DNA of 64,000 nucleotides from Lineus longissimus (GCF_910592395.1 NC_088312.1:16437292-16501291); one strand, 5' to 3'. Positions 12,093-22,430 are shown, counted from the stretch's first letter. A program made the numbers and translations. The notes: generated by a model from the sequence alone, not told the origin.

Positions 12093-12630
12093 CTATCTAA
12101 CAAGGTCAAGTTTTTCATCACACCCGGATTCTCTTTCGATTTCCCTTGTAGAGAGCGCTTTTGGTGTTGCAATTTTTGCAATAAATTGAACGTATTGCTC
12201 CCCAATGTTTCTGATCTCTTCAGGTTCCTCATTTTTAGTTTCTGCAATGAGGCGAGACAACGCGTCTGCGACCATTTCTTTTCCAGGAATATGTTTTATA
12301 GAAAAGTCATATGCTTGTAAACGAAGCACCCATCTTTCGATGCGTGCACAGGGCTTCGATTTTCGCGAATATATGAAGATCACGGGCTTATGGTCCGTAG
12401 AAATTTCGAACTTGATCCCGTACAAGAAGGCGTGATTACTCGGCTTGGCTCATCCAATTCCAGTTGATGAAATCCCGACCGTAAATCAATTTTGCTAAAA
12501 ACAGTACTCCCGTTCATGCGCTGGATCACTTCATCCACCGTTGGAATAGGGTGGCGTTCCCTAACAATAGCCTCATTGGCTTGACGCATATCGACGCATA
12601 TGCGTATATCTCCCGACGGTTTTGGTATGA
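12093..12630 (-). pseudogene. Reverse transcriptase N-part fused to RNase H by deletion, gypsy element 1
   Basis: From 12630 downward the frame holds the reverse transcriptase fingers and first palm motif: IPKPSGDIRICVDMRQANEA, then TVFSKIDLRSGFHQLEL with the first catalytic aspartate. At about 12433 the sequence jumps directly to an RNase H segment, [10 protein letters not shown], then [20 protein letters not shown] and ADALSRL. The YxDD catalytic box, the thumb and the first half of RNase H are missing, so roughly 0.8-0.9 kb has been lost. The element cannot make active reverse transcriptase from this copy. Confidence 0.88.
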
Positions 12631-12633
12631 TTA

Positions 12634-13025
12634 GGGGCCGTCTCCAAATTGATTTCGTTTCAAACGCGTTTGAAACGGGCAAAAAGCGTTTATTCTAAAA
12701 CGAAATTCAAACGAAAATCATCCGTTTATCTGCCGTTTATCAGCCGTTTGAAAAGCGTTTGAAAGAAACGCACACCCCAGACGAAACTTTCCAAACGCTC
12801 CCAAACGAACACGCCCGATCAGAACGCTTGCCAAACGATTTCCAAACGATCGCACTAAACGGATCTCAAACGCACGTCAAACGATTGTCAAACACACTTC
12901 GTTTCAAACGAAACGATTGTTGAACGCACTTCGTTTCAAACGAACTGGAAACGTACTTCGTTTCAAACGAACGGAAAACGCACTATCAAACGAACTTGAA
13001 ACGTACTTCGTTTCAAACGAAATGT
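12634..13025. repeat. Left terminal inverted repeat and subterminal CGTTTCAAACG array
   Basis: After the 44-bp inverted end, the next 350 bp are saturated with the palindromic word CGTTTCAAACG and with AAACG/CGTTT half-words. Four copies of ACTTCGTTTCAAACGAA start near 12896, 12928, 12956 and 13005. These are candidate transposase-binding sites. Confidence 0.85.
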
Positions 13026-13930
13026 GCACGAAATGCGCATGCGATGCTTTTATTTCATTCTTTCATTGATTATCTTGAAAGACGGATGTGTATTTCGCCC
13101 ATTTATGTTTGTTATTTTCGATCTTTATCGGTAAGTCTAATTGAGATTCAACTGTTGCATCTAGAGAAATTTGCTTCTAATTGCTACCGTATCACTGTTT
13201 TTAGTACTCGGCCTATAAATGCGCTTTTATAGGCCTATCTTTTCACAGTCCTGCGACATCAGGGCCGCTCGCATGTGTTGAATATCAATACAAAATTCTC
13301 ATTTCAAGTAGTTAGGCTTGTATCAAGTAGGCCTAGGTCTATAACTAGAATTAAATTAGTACCGATTCGCGCACATCGATCTTGCGGTCGGCCCAGACAT
13401 GACATGTATGTATAGACAGAATCATTCCTGCCTCCCAAGACTTGCCGTTGTGTAACTGCACATGTATGCTATACTAGTAGTCACTATAGCCTATCCTAGC
13501 CATTCCCTATATTGGTACTCTTGGCTCTCCAATTTGAATGAGTCCTGCCAATACCACGCTGCAAAAAAATACAATAAACATCGTCAGCGTGGTGGCCGCA
13601 TTGCCTTGGTATATGACTATTAAAGTTTCGAACTTACCCACTCTTTATCACAAACCTAATGACCAAGGCCTACTTTATGACGTTAACAGACTGAAGTAGC
13701 GTTTGGTAGAGTAACTACATGCATATAAATGTTATAAATTATAATCCAACCGACAACAACAAGAGAAATTTTTTGAAGGCGTTGTGATACTGGGTGATAC
13801 CGATACCCCCAGATTATTTTTTGGGTGACTGTATTCTCCCCGGTATTCTCCAATGCATTTAAGATTTAAACGATCGTACATGTATTTAAACCCCATCTCC
13901 ACCACCAATTATTTCAGGTTTGTGTTCAGC

Positions 13931-15612
13931 ATGATGGATCCCGGTGATGTCAATGACATAGGCCTACCAGGTGCAGAAAAAGGTAGGTTTGATTTTATAA
14001 TGTAATGCTAATTGCTATACTAAAATGCTCTCTTCGAACTTTGATATACCAACCATCTACCGTACTGTATTTATACTTGGTTTCATAAATTGTGTTCACA
14101 CTTCCTTCTTTCACCAATGAAGATGCCTACCGGAAATTCAAGCTGTTTTCATATTTTCATTATCAAATCAAGAGAAGGCTATGTTTAGAATAATGAAATT
14201 AACGTGCACATTTATCTGGTCAGCTTCGTGAGGTCTTATGGCTTCTGTAGGCTTCTGGTAGTGCATGAAGATTTCATTTTCTGAATGCTCATTCTTTTGA
14301 AATTGATATTTGAAAAAAAAAGTATTAACTCGAACGGAAGGCTGGATTGCAGCACACAACATTTACACTTTGTTATTTTGGTTCACTATGTGATCCTTAT
14401 TTTGAATATTTTGGCATATAAAATAGAATTGTAATCAATACAACACTATACCCGGGCTTGTCAGCCCGCCACATGATTGATATGCACGTGCATGGGCCTC
14501 TGTCACTTAAAGGGGATTGCGCTGCCACCTTCTATGTGAAGCTGCTTCAATTTAGGAATTATATTTAGAATGGGTAAAAAATGAATGTGTACATTTATCT
14601 GGTCAGCTTCGTGAGGTCTTAAGGCTTCTGTAGGCTTCTGGTAGTGCATGGATATTTCATAACTCTGAATGCTAATTTTTAGATTGATTGAAAATATTAT
14701 TAATACCGGTATTTGTTCTTTATTTTTAATATTTTGGCACAAAGTCTGCGTCAAATCATCGATATTGGCATATAAAATAGAATTATAATCAATACCGGTA
14801 CAACACTATTCTCATTCTCAGTCTTGTCAGCCCGCCCCTTGATTGATAGGCACGCATGTTCCTCTGTCAGTGTCACTTAAAGGGAAACTGAGCTGCCACT
14901 TTCTAAACAAGCTGCTTCAATTATATTCAGAATAATGAAATGAATTTGCACATTTATCTGGTCAGCTTCGTGAGGTCTTAAGGCTTCTGTAGGCTTCTGG
15001 TTGTGCATTGATATTTCATAATTCTGAATGCTCTTTTTTTAAATATATTAAAAAATTGATTAACTGGAACGAAAGGCTGGATTGTAGCATGCACACACCC
15101 ATTTACACTTTGATATTTTGGTTCACTATGTCAGCATGTTATCCTTATTTTCAATATTTTGAAATATTTTGATTATACAAAGTCTGCGTCAAATCATTGA
15201 TATTGGCATAAAAATAGAATTATAATCAATACCGGAACAACACTATTCTCAGTCTTGTCAACCCGCCCCTTGATTGATAGGCACGCATGGGCCTCTGTCA
15301 GTGTTACTTAAAGGGAAAACAAGTACACTACATTTCATCAAAAAAAAAGATACAAGAAAAGTTTGGATTTGGTACATGTGAAACCAATTTAATCATCATT
15401 TTACATTTGTGCAGGAGCTGCCAAGTCTGGAAACTTCTTAGGCTTGACGGCCTATTGGCTTTCACTTAAATCTTTTTCTGTTCTGTTGAAATTTCAACTC
15501 GGTTCGACTGATGGAGTCTTCATTCCTTTCACGGATGAAAAGACTCTCAGAGGAATCAAAAAAATATATCAGCCTACATATGACGTATGCAGTGAAGATA
15601 TGCAATGTTTGT
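13931..15612 (+). other. Two exon-like segments inside the Harbinger-like element
   Basis: ATG at 13931 opens a 52-nt segment (MMDPGDVNDIGLPGAEK plus one base) followed by a GTAGGT donor at 13983. A segment at 15415-15612 follows the acceptor TTTGTGCAG and precedes GTGTAAGT; in the matching phase it is open for 66 codons (starting GAAKSGNFLGLTAYWLSL, with GSTDGVFIPFTDEKTLRGI). A TATTTAAA box lies about 50 bp before the ATG. The consistent phase argues for a real spliced gene or gene capture. I do not recognise the product. The next segment (15799-16068) joins in frame only with alternative splice sites such as 15610/15813. Confidence 0.45.
14120..15310. repeat. Three tandem copies of a 360-380-bp unit
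   Basis: The block TTTATCTGGTCAGCTTCGTG followed by AGGTCTTA-GGCTTCTGTAGG recurs near 14210, 14592 and 14952. Each copy also has AAAATAGAATTATAATCAAT and a GATTGATA-GCACG segment near its end. It lies in what would be the first intron of the exon-like + strand segments. Confidence 0.75.
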
Positions 15613-15798
15613 GTAAGTGGATTTTGGTTAGGATGTTATTACTATTACTAGCAGAGATACTCACGACGTGTAGGCTTAGTGTTTGATTTGTGATGAACAT
15701 AAGTTTTGCAAGTGTAATAGAGCCGGTTTATATTAGTATTCGTAGTTGTAATGTTATGTGCATGGTATATAATTAATAAGTGTGTGTTATGATTTCAG

Positions 15799-16068
15799 CG
15801 TGTTTTCTGTAGAGGCCATGGGCAGAAAGATAGCAGCCAGGATGAAAGGCCAGCAAAAGCAGATTTGGTGAGCTGCAATGATGGATTGCACCCAACTTTG
15901 GAAGGAAGTAAGGTGTTGACGCAGCTTGTGAAGAGTGCTCTCAAGCTACCGGGGGCTCGTACATCTAAAGTTGAAGATGTGGTTGTTCGTTATCCATATT
16001 TGTTCTGCCAGGTGTGCAGGGCAGCTGGACACGGTTCTGGAAATTGTCAGCAGTTTTGGTACAAGTGA
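15799..16068 (+). CDS. SGNH-hydrolase C-terminal block plus CCHC zinc knuckle (terminal exon-like segment)
   Basis: The segment follows the acceptor TATGATTTCAG and is open for 89 codons to a TGA. It contains DGLHPTLEGSKVLTQLVKSA, which matches block V (DxxH) of SGNH/GDSL hydrolases, and then CQVCRAAGHGSGNC, a perfect CX2CX4HX4C knuckle just before the end. A polyadenylation signal AATAAA lies at 16219-16224. SGNH esterase and zinc-knuckle domains both occur in retroelement proteins, so the source may be a transposon ORF rather than a cellular enzyme. The N-terminal SGNH blocks are not on this strand; a matching block lies on the opposite strand at 17584-17688. Confidence 0.6.
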   Translation, partial: RVFCRGHGQKDSSQDERPAKADLVSCNDGLHPTLEGSKVLTQLVKSALKLPGARTSKVEDVVVRYPYLFCQVCRAAGHGSGNCQQFWYK

Positions 16069-16347
16069 AGACCAGACTTGGGTGTTTTTATGTGTTTAAG
16101 GTGATTATGATGGTTGTTATTTGAATTGTAGACCTAAAATCTTTTTGTAATGGTCAAGAGTCTTTATATATTGTAAGATTTGAGGGTTTTAATTGTGAAT
16201 TGATCAGTGGTGAATCGTAATAAATCTGAAAATATTGTCGATTTTGTGTTGGTTAGTATGTTTATTATAGCTGGGTTGTATTGTTTTGTTGGAAATGCGT
16301 AGGGCAGGTTGTGACATTATTTTGCTTTTGGGAAGGTAGAAAAAGCA

Positions 16348-16560
16348 TTATGTCTTCACTGCATTACTAAAGTATTGAACTAGAACAGCAAATTTGTGTC
16401 CATCACCAGGGGGTGACGAGTTGCTCCACAGCCATTCACACGTGGGTATGGCGATTTTACAAATCTGCCCAACATTGCAAAAGGAAGTAGTGTAGTGATC
16501 TCCCTGTCTATTCGCTGTACCGTTTCGCGAATGATCTATTTTCGGACATATTCGCTCACT
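16348..16560 (-). other. Open segment of unknown nature in the Harbinger-like element
   Basis: The minus-strand frame ending in TAA at 16348-16350 is open upstream for about 70 codons without an ATG. It includes CNVGQICKIAIPTCEWLW and PPGDGHKFAVLVQYFSNAVK. It has protein-like composition but I do not recognise it. It could be a terminal exon of the minus-strand gene pieces at 17160-17688. Confidence 0.3.
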
Positions 16561-17159
16561 CCCTTCTCAAAATAACACGCTCATTAATCATTCAAACAGT
16601 TAGATGGGCATGATAGATCATCGATAAGCATTTACGGCTCTTAGTTCTGATTCCTACTTTCAACCGTCACACAGTTCTCCGTTTTCTTCGCTCAACATAC
16701 TCGACAGCTCGCGGGATCGGCAATGAGGATGACGTTAACATAACGGGGGCAGAGCTTAATACATGCTAATGTATGCGTGATTGACAAAATCCCGGCCTCG
16801 CCGGCCGGTGATGTTAAAAATCGGAGCCAAAAAGTGCTTCAAAAGCACCGAAATGATCAGAATCTGGGGCCTATAATCAGCAAAAATCAAATACTTTTGC
16901 AAAAGATGATTACGTTATAGAGTTCAGGGCGATGAAAAAAAGCCGTAACATCAATATTCATGGAATATCGATGACGTCATTGTTGGGATTGCCGTGTATT
17001 ACAACTCTACTAAAAATAATCCCTAAAACACCACAGCAAACACCCTTCAAAACACCTCTGAAACACCAGAGAAAACTTCAGACAAGTTGAAGGATGTTTA
17101 TGTGGTGTTCATGAAGTGGTCCGTGGGTTCTTTTGAAACAAAATAGCTCTACTGCATAC

Positions 17160-17688
17160 GTCATCTTCAATGCCTTGATAGCCTTGTTGATTTGCTTTGC
17201 CTTCAACCACGCTTTGTCATCCATGTTCTTCGGAGGAATAGTCGAATCTGTCATACACGAATTTGGTGCAGCACTTGTAACATGACATACTATTTCCTGA
17301 AAGCAATATTACAGAGACCATAAAACGCTATTTCAAAACCCTATCGACCTCTTCTTCGAAACAAGCAACTTCATCAAGCAATTTTATACTTGAAGTTGTC
17401 TATCCATATGTCTTCCAATGTTTACAATATTTTGCATAAGTTTAATGATTGCTTCTTCATCATTTGATTTAAAAAGGACTTTACGTCATATAAAACTTAT
17501 GGCCAAACTTTACTAGCTCCATGTTCCTTCCACATCAATGCAGGCCTAACACTACCGTGATGACTGCTAGCTGGAAAACTTACATAAATGCGATCACAAA
17601 TTTCCTTCGTCGAGAATCCGGGCCCGCTGGCAGCACAGTCATTCGTCCCGACCAAAATGAATACGTCAGTAAAAGCACCCCACCGAAT
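17160..17688 (-). CDS. SGNH-hydrolase central block, two exon-like segments
   Basis: On the minus strand, 17688-17584 is open and reads IRWGAFTDVFILVGTNDCAA, then SGPGFSTKEICDRIY, directly followed by the donor GTAAGT. VGTND matches block III (GxND) of SGNH hydrolases. A second segment from 17296 follows the good acceptor GCTTTCAG and continues in the same phase (EIVCHVTSAAPNSCMTD, then MDDKAWLKAKQINKAIKAL), open to a stop near 17076 or to a donor GTATGC at 17159. The start of the first segment is uncertain because a TAA lies just upstream at 17692. Together with the + strand segment at 15799-16068 these look like pieces of one protein family in opposite orientations. Confidence 0.5.
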
Positions 17689-17869
17689 CTTTTACATTTT
17701 TTCTAACAAAGAAACAGTGTTTAACCCTTAAAAAGCAAATGTAATGTGGTCACTGAATGGGCATCCCAGAGCACTATTGTCCACATATTTTAGAATTGAA
17801 GCAGAAAAATCACCGTTCCTTTTGCACAGGTCGCCATTTTCATGATTTTACGATAACTCCAGCTGTTTG

Positions 17870-18254
17870 GAATTCGTTTGAACAAAAACGGCAGGAATTT
17901 TTCTTTTTCACGGAAACTGTTTGAAAGAAAACGAAAAGCGTTTCAAACGGTTTGCTGACAAATGGCGCAATGCCGTTTTTTATGAAACGAAAACGAAACG
18001 CTTTTCTAAACGTTCTTCAAACGAATTTCAAACGCTCTTCAAACGAAGTTCGTTTAGGGTGAAACGAAATTGCGTTCGCTTTCAAACGCTTATGAAACGG
18101 AATATAAACGGTAGGGCCAGTGTTTGACAATCGTTTTACAAACGTTTCAAGATCGTTTGGGTGCGCTTTTATTGTTCACATTTCAAACGAATTTCAAACG
18201 ATCTTAGATACGTTTCAAAAGCGTTTGAAACGAAATCAATTTGGAGACAGCCCC
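17870..18254. repeat. Right terminal inverted repeat and subterminal AAACG array
   Basis: Mirror of the left end: GTTTGAAACG, TTCAAACG and CGTTTGAAA words at high density, then the 44-bp terminal repeat. Beyond the terminal repeat the two arms share motif content but are not colinear. Confidence 0.85.
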
Positions 18255-18257
18255 TTA

Positions 18258-19251
18258 CGAGCGGTGACACCCAAGGGGTCTGTCCCTCCACTGGTTCAAT
18301 GATATCGTCTTTCAGTGACTCTTTGATCTTTGTTTCCACTTTACTGCGTATTGCAAAAGGAACCCTACGAGCACTCTGCGCGACTGGTTTCACATTTGGG
18401 TCAATGTGAATCATGGCTTGATAGTTTTTCAATTTCCCAATTCCCTTGCAAACCTCAGGAAAACGACGCTGAATGTCTTCTCGGAGACTGATTTCATCTT
18501 TAGTGTGAGTGACTGCGTTCAAATCAAGTCCTACTTTGAGCACCCCCAAACTTTCAGCAGTGCTCTTGCTAAGAAGAGAACGGCCTTTCCCTTCAAACAC
18601 ACTGAAATCACCGATCGATTCGCGATCTCCAACTGGCAGTTGGAGATCGCTGGCACTGAATTTGCCAATGACATTGAGCGGTTCAGCCTGGCCATATGGA
18701 TAGAGCCTAGACACTGGCTCTGAAACACATTTGACCCGCTGTTTTTTCAAGTACTGCCAAGTCCCTTGATCAACCACGTTTGTTGTACACCCAGAGTCAA
18801 TCAACACGCGAATGTACACACCGCCCACTTTGACATCGATTGTCCCATTGTCATGAGCATTTCCACTTGTTATGGCGAAACCATAATCGCTGTCACTTTC
18901 AGCCCCATCCTCAGCGACAAATCTCAATTTGTCAGACTTTTTCTTTTTGAACTGGAACTTCCTGGCGGGGAATTTCGAACTTTTCCCGCCATTTCCGGAT
19001 TTTCCCCACTTGGAATTCCCAGACTTTGTTTTACAAACAGTAGCAAAGTGTCCTTCGAAATCACATTTCGTACAAGTAGCGCCATGCGCCGGACATTCTG
19101 GATCCCTCGAAAAGTGTCCTTCTTTGCCGCATCTGTAACAGGTTTTGCCACTTTTAGCACTAGCAGCCGATTTGAACGATTTCCGATCACGTTTGTCATT
19201 TCCGTTTGACACGTAGTTCACCTCACTCCATCCGTTTTGATTGTAAATCAA
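18258..19251 (-). pseudogene. Nucleocapsid, protease and start of reverse transcriptase, gypsy element 1
   Basis: One open frame holds two CCHC knuckles (CYRCGKEGHFSRDPEC and CTKCDFEGHFATVC), a basic linker, then an aspartic protease with the catalytic triplet in VLIDSGCTT. Next come a long linker, FPEVCKGIGKLKNYQAMIHI and the N-terminal reverse transcriptase block ending in TPWVSPL. The open frame runs on to 18169, but the residues below 18258 are read from the nested transposon's inverted repeat and are not retroelement sequence. The remainder of the reverse transcriptase continues at 12630, on the far side of the insertion, and the two sides are in the same reading phase once one target-duplication copy is discounted. 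Confidence 0.88.
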
Positions 19252-19795
19252 CAGCTTCCATCGCCCTAGCTGTCTCCAAAAGAACCTTTAGCGTCAGGTC
19301 TGCGCCTTTCTGCAGTAGCTTACGACGTAAATGCGACGATTTACACGTATCGATGATCTGGTCCCTCAGTTGTTCATTGACGTGGTCAGCATCACCAAAA
19401 TTACAGTTCAATGCTTGGGTTTTCAACCTTGCGAAAAATTGATCAACAGTTTCTTGGTTTTCCTGTCTCATAGACCTAAATACATGTCTCTCATACGGAG
19501 TGTTCATCTTGGGTGCAAAGTATGCATCCAATTTACGAGATGCCTGCTAATACTCGGTGTCTTCTTCCAAACCAGCTGGTGCAGCCACATCATCTAAAGT
19601 TTCGAATATCTCCTGCACGTCCATACCAGCTGAGTGAAGTAGCAGGGCCGTCTTTTGGGCCGCTTGGGTGACCCCTTTTCCATCAACGTAAAACTGGAAA
19701 GCCTTCTTCCATTGCTTCCAGCGTGGCCCCACACTGTATGCATCCCCATGTACATCGAATATGGGCAACGGCGCCAGGTCGATTTTCACTGCCAT
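19223..19795 (-). pseudogene. gag (capsid part) of gypsy element 1, broken
   Basis: The frame opens with an ATG at 19795, about 100 bases after the primer site, and begins MAVKIDLAPLPIFDVHGD. It includes WKQWKKAFQFYV, a typical start of the retrotransposon capsid region. A single TAG interrupts it near 19547, after which the same frame continues through RHVFRSMRQENQETVDQFFA to about 19223. There it stops and the coding sequence moves to another frame at the start of the nucleocapsid piece. Whether that shift is decay or part of a programmed shift cannot be told. The zinc knuckles lie beyond the shift, which argues for decay. Confidence 0.8.
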
Positions 19796-19898
19796 TATTT
19801 ACAGTTTTAAAGTTCTGTTTTACCACGTTTACCATACCTGTCAGGGCGAAATAATCAGGGATATTTAAACTACAGTTTTTAGTCTTTTAGATCATTTG

Positions 19899-19909
19899 CC
19901 TCGTCGCCA
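19899..19909 (-). other. Primer binding site, gypsy element 1
   Basis: TGGCGACGAGG lies three bases inside the 5' LTR on the minus strand. From memory it is complementary to the 3' end of animal tRNA-Ser(GCU), which ends CCTCGTCG plus CCA. The downstream match stops after 11 bases. Confidence 0.7.
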
Positions 19910-19912
19910 CTT

Positions 19913-20057
19913 TGTGCTGCATTTAAGCATGATTCGACAGATTCAACTTGGACGAATATTCATGATAACAAATTGGATAACATGTTTTATTTGGTCGCCC
20001 CTAGCGGACTCTCAATGAACTACACAGTGACAAATATATGGAGCGCTAAACACTACA
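19913..20057 (-). repeat. 5' LTR of gypsy element 1
   Basis: This is the 145-bp repeat with TG...CA ends, the upstream LTR in the minus-strand orientation. It matches 10117-10261 at about 140 of 145 positions by eye. Its outer edge abuts the target-duplication copy GTTTC at 20058-20062. Confidence 0.93.
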
Positions 20058-20294
20058 GTTTCGAAACCAACTTGATTTCGAAGACGGCACATTTCAGACA
20101 GTCTAAAAATAGGTTTGGAGATTACATCTCCTCGCGAAAACATGTCATTGCATGTTACATGTGTAAACCACTGACAACAACCGAGCCATTTTGTGCAAAA
20201 TGGCGCACTTTTTAACATCGTCAAAATTGCTGTGACGAAAAAAGAGCATCAAGATCTATTTTCTTATCTGTCTGAAATTACAAAAACAATAATA

Positions 20295-20909
20295 GGGCCA
20301 TTTAGACGCCAGGCAAAAAAAACACATTCAGATCGGATCCGGATGCGATCCGATTGAACCACATTCAGGTCTTGAAAATTGCACGCATTTGGACGATCAG
20401 CGCAATCCGGTCTCATCTGGACGCATTTCTATAGCTTTGGAACTCTCCAATACCTGTTGGTTGTGGAGGTGTAAAAAAATTGGTTTGGTACTTGCACCAC
20501 ATTTCTTAGATGAATCAAACACATCGCTATCCGTAAACCGATCCGCCTTAGCCATAGCTTGATTGAAAAAATCGCAAATAAGTCTGTGAAAAAAACACTT
20601 CAACTCACAATCTCACTCTCCGCGCCAAAAACACAGTTCTCGTGCAACGTAAATCGTTTCAAGTACCAACACACATGTGAGTGCTCATGCGCCCAGGTAG
20701 AATGAATCCAGATTGGGTATCCATTTGGGTTGAGATGACGCTATTGATCCGGATGCATCCAGATCAAAACTACCTCGATCGATGGTTTTCTCTTAATCCG
20801 GATGGGACCACATTGATCCGTTCATTTTGCATTTAGACGAGAAAAATTTAAACCGCATTCGGATTCAATTGGATCGCATGTTGTTTTTTTCATGTCGTCT
20901 AAACGGCCC
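20295..20909. mobile_element. 615-bp inverted-repeat DNA transposon (GGGCCRTTTAGACG ends)
   Basis: The left end reads GGGCCATTTAGACGCC. The reverse complement of the right end reads GGGCCGTTTAGACGAC. The element is flanked by TA on both sides (20293-20294, 20910-20911). Inner parts of the arms also match (GGATGCGATCC, TTGAACCACATTC). It has no transposase, so it is a non-autonomous element. A 5' portion of the same family lies in the satellite at 47030-47324. Confidence 0.8.
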
Positions 20910-20911
20910 TA

Positions 20912-22344
20912 TTATTAATCAACAATGGAATAACCCTAATGAGAAATTTGATGTATTTTGTGTTTGCATCTAATCTTTATCAGTCACTTCCTTACATATT
21001 GCTGCCAGGGGTAAAAGACTTGGGTAAAGAACGACTCTCTGGTGAGGAGGAGGAGATTGGTTACTGCACGTGAAAAAAATATTGATGGTGGAAGATGCCG
21101 GCTTTGCGATTTTCTCATTAATAATGTCCAAATATGACTTTATTTCTTAGTTTAATTTGAATTTGGTGCATATAAACACTGTACAGCTACATAAAGAATA
21201 CATTAATTTAGTAGATTCTTTAGATACATGTTCACTTTTTGTAAAATTTGCACATAGTCGTAGCATTTTTTCCGGGTTCTTTGATATGCAAATGTACATT
21301 TCCACGTGCTTTCATCTACACCGAATTGCTGATATCGGTGCATCGACGTATATATGGCGCAAATCCGATTGTCTCCGCCAATATTCGTCGATGGTTCATT
21401 CGACTAGGATAAGAGAAACTTCCGTGTTCATTGACTAGTTCGTCTTTTTCGTGGAATGAGTTTATGTTGCCAATGTCATAAAGTGTCTGATGTGCAGTAG
21501 AGTTTAGCTTGATGGCACCGGTGAAAAGGAAACGCCAAGCATCCAGAATGGCCAAATTGCCAGCCTTACAGAGGACACATCATTGCCAAACAGAATTGTC
21601 AGAGTGCCAGTTTGACCTCGTTACAGTTGAGTGGCTTCCTCAGTGCTATTTTCCTGCACATTTCATTGGGCTAGAGTGGACACTTGTGCAGCAGCAGATG
21701 CAGGTGTCGGTCAAACACATGCAGGCAATAGCTGCATTTCCATGTGGGCATGGTTTGATCATGCTTGTAGAATGGTGTGTAACTTAATGCACCTTCTCCA
21801 AGTGTAGAAAAGCTTATGAACACTCTCTGTCAAATTCATCATCAAAAACCAGTCCATTGCAAAACATGCTGATTAGTATTTAATAATCACTGCCCTCCAC
21901 ACCAAGGTAAAGGTAAATGACATGGTAAATGACATGCATTTGAATGTGACCAACAGAGCGATTAAGCCCTAATGAAATGATCTACTTATGTTAACAAGTG
22001 GTTTAATGCTGGCTGTTCCATTGGGCGTTCACCCCCAATTGCACAAAGAAAAAGTAATAAAATCCACTTTTTGATTGAATTTATGCTCAAGATGACAAAA
22101 TGCAATGACTTTTATGATCCAAATCAGTATCATAAACCTTGTACCAAACACCTGGGTCTTTGTTTGGAATGAATCAGGTTCTTACTTTGGATTTCAGCAC
22201 TTTACAAATCACACAACATCTTTCATTTAAGTGAAATAAATTAATATTTTCAAATGTCCATGCCATACTAAGAGCTACAATCTACCATACTAATGGAATT
22301 TTTGGTTCGTAATTGAATTCTAACTAGATGAAAATTGACTTGGT
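20912..22344. other. No gene seen
   Basis: Intronic sequence of ordinary composition. A 92-codon + strand frame at 21509-21787 shows no recognisable motif. No transposon end was found. Confidence 0.45.
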
Positions 22345-22430
22345 AAAACAACTTGCTAAGTGACCATCCCCTTGCTAAGTGACCATCCCCTTTGGTGTGT
22401 GGGTGCATAGAGGCATTAGTAAGAACTTTT
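22345..22430. repeat. Fragment of the hairpin-headed 155-bp-unit family
   Basis: CTTGCTAAGTGACCATCCCC occurs twice in a row, followed by TTTGGTGTGTGGGTGCAT and GGCATTAGTAAGAAC, which match the element at 4695-5525. Confidence 0.65.

Larger units (their letters stand above)
12634..18254. mobile_element. PIF/Harbinger-like DNA transposon nested in gypsy element 1
   Basis: The 5,621-bp element has inverted ends (GGGGCCGTCTCCAAATTGAT at the left; the reverse complement of the right end reads GGGGCTGTCTCCAAATTGAT, with similarity to about 44 bp) and the 3-bp target duplication TTA at 12631-12633 and 18255-18257. Removing it with one TTA leaves the host reading frame continuous, which proves the boundaries. 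TWA target sites and GG-starting termini are typical of PIF/Harbinger. No DDE transposase was found inside, so it looks non-autonomous. The interior carries dense subterminal repeats, a 370-bp triplication and exon-like pieces of other genes. Confidence 0.9.
10117..20057 (-). mobile_element. Ty3/gypsy LTR retrotransposon (Mag/SURL-like), nested insertion inside
   Basis: A complete but dead element is bounded by two 145-bp LTRs (10117-10261 and 19913-20057) that differ at five positions by eye. The 5-bp target duplication GTTTC lies at 10112-10116 and 20058-20062. On the minus strand the order is 5' LTR, primer site, gag, zinc knuckles, protease, reverse transcriptase, RNase H, integrase, polypurine tract, 3' LTR. 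Without the nested transposon (12634-18254) its length is about 4.3 kb, which is small for this family. Gag has an in-frame stop and a frameshift, the reverse transcriptase lacks its catalytic centre, and the integrase is frameshifted. The two-knuckle nucleocapsid and the order of domains suggest the Mag/SURL lineage; that lineage call is an inference. Confidence 0.93.

Noticed and set aside
18169-18257. C-terminal end of the long pol frame and the start of the frame ending at 12682 as real protein
   Set aside because: These residues are read from the Harbinger-like terminal repeats; they are chimeric read-through, not retroelement coding sequence.
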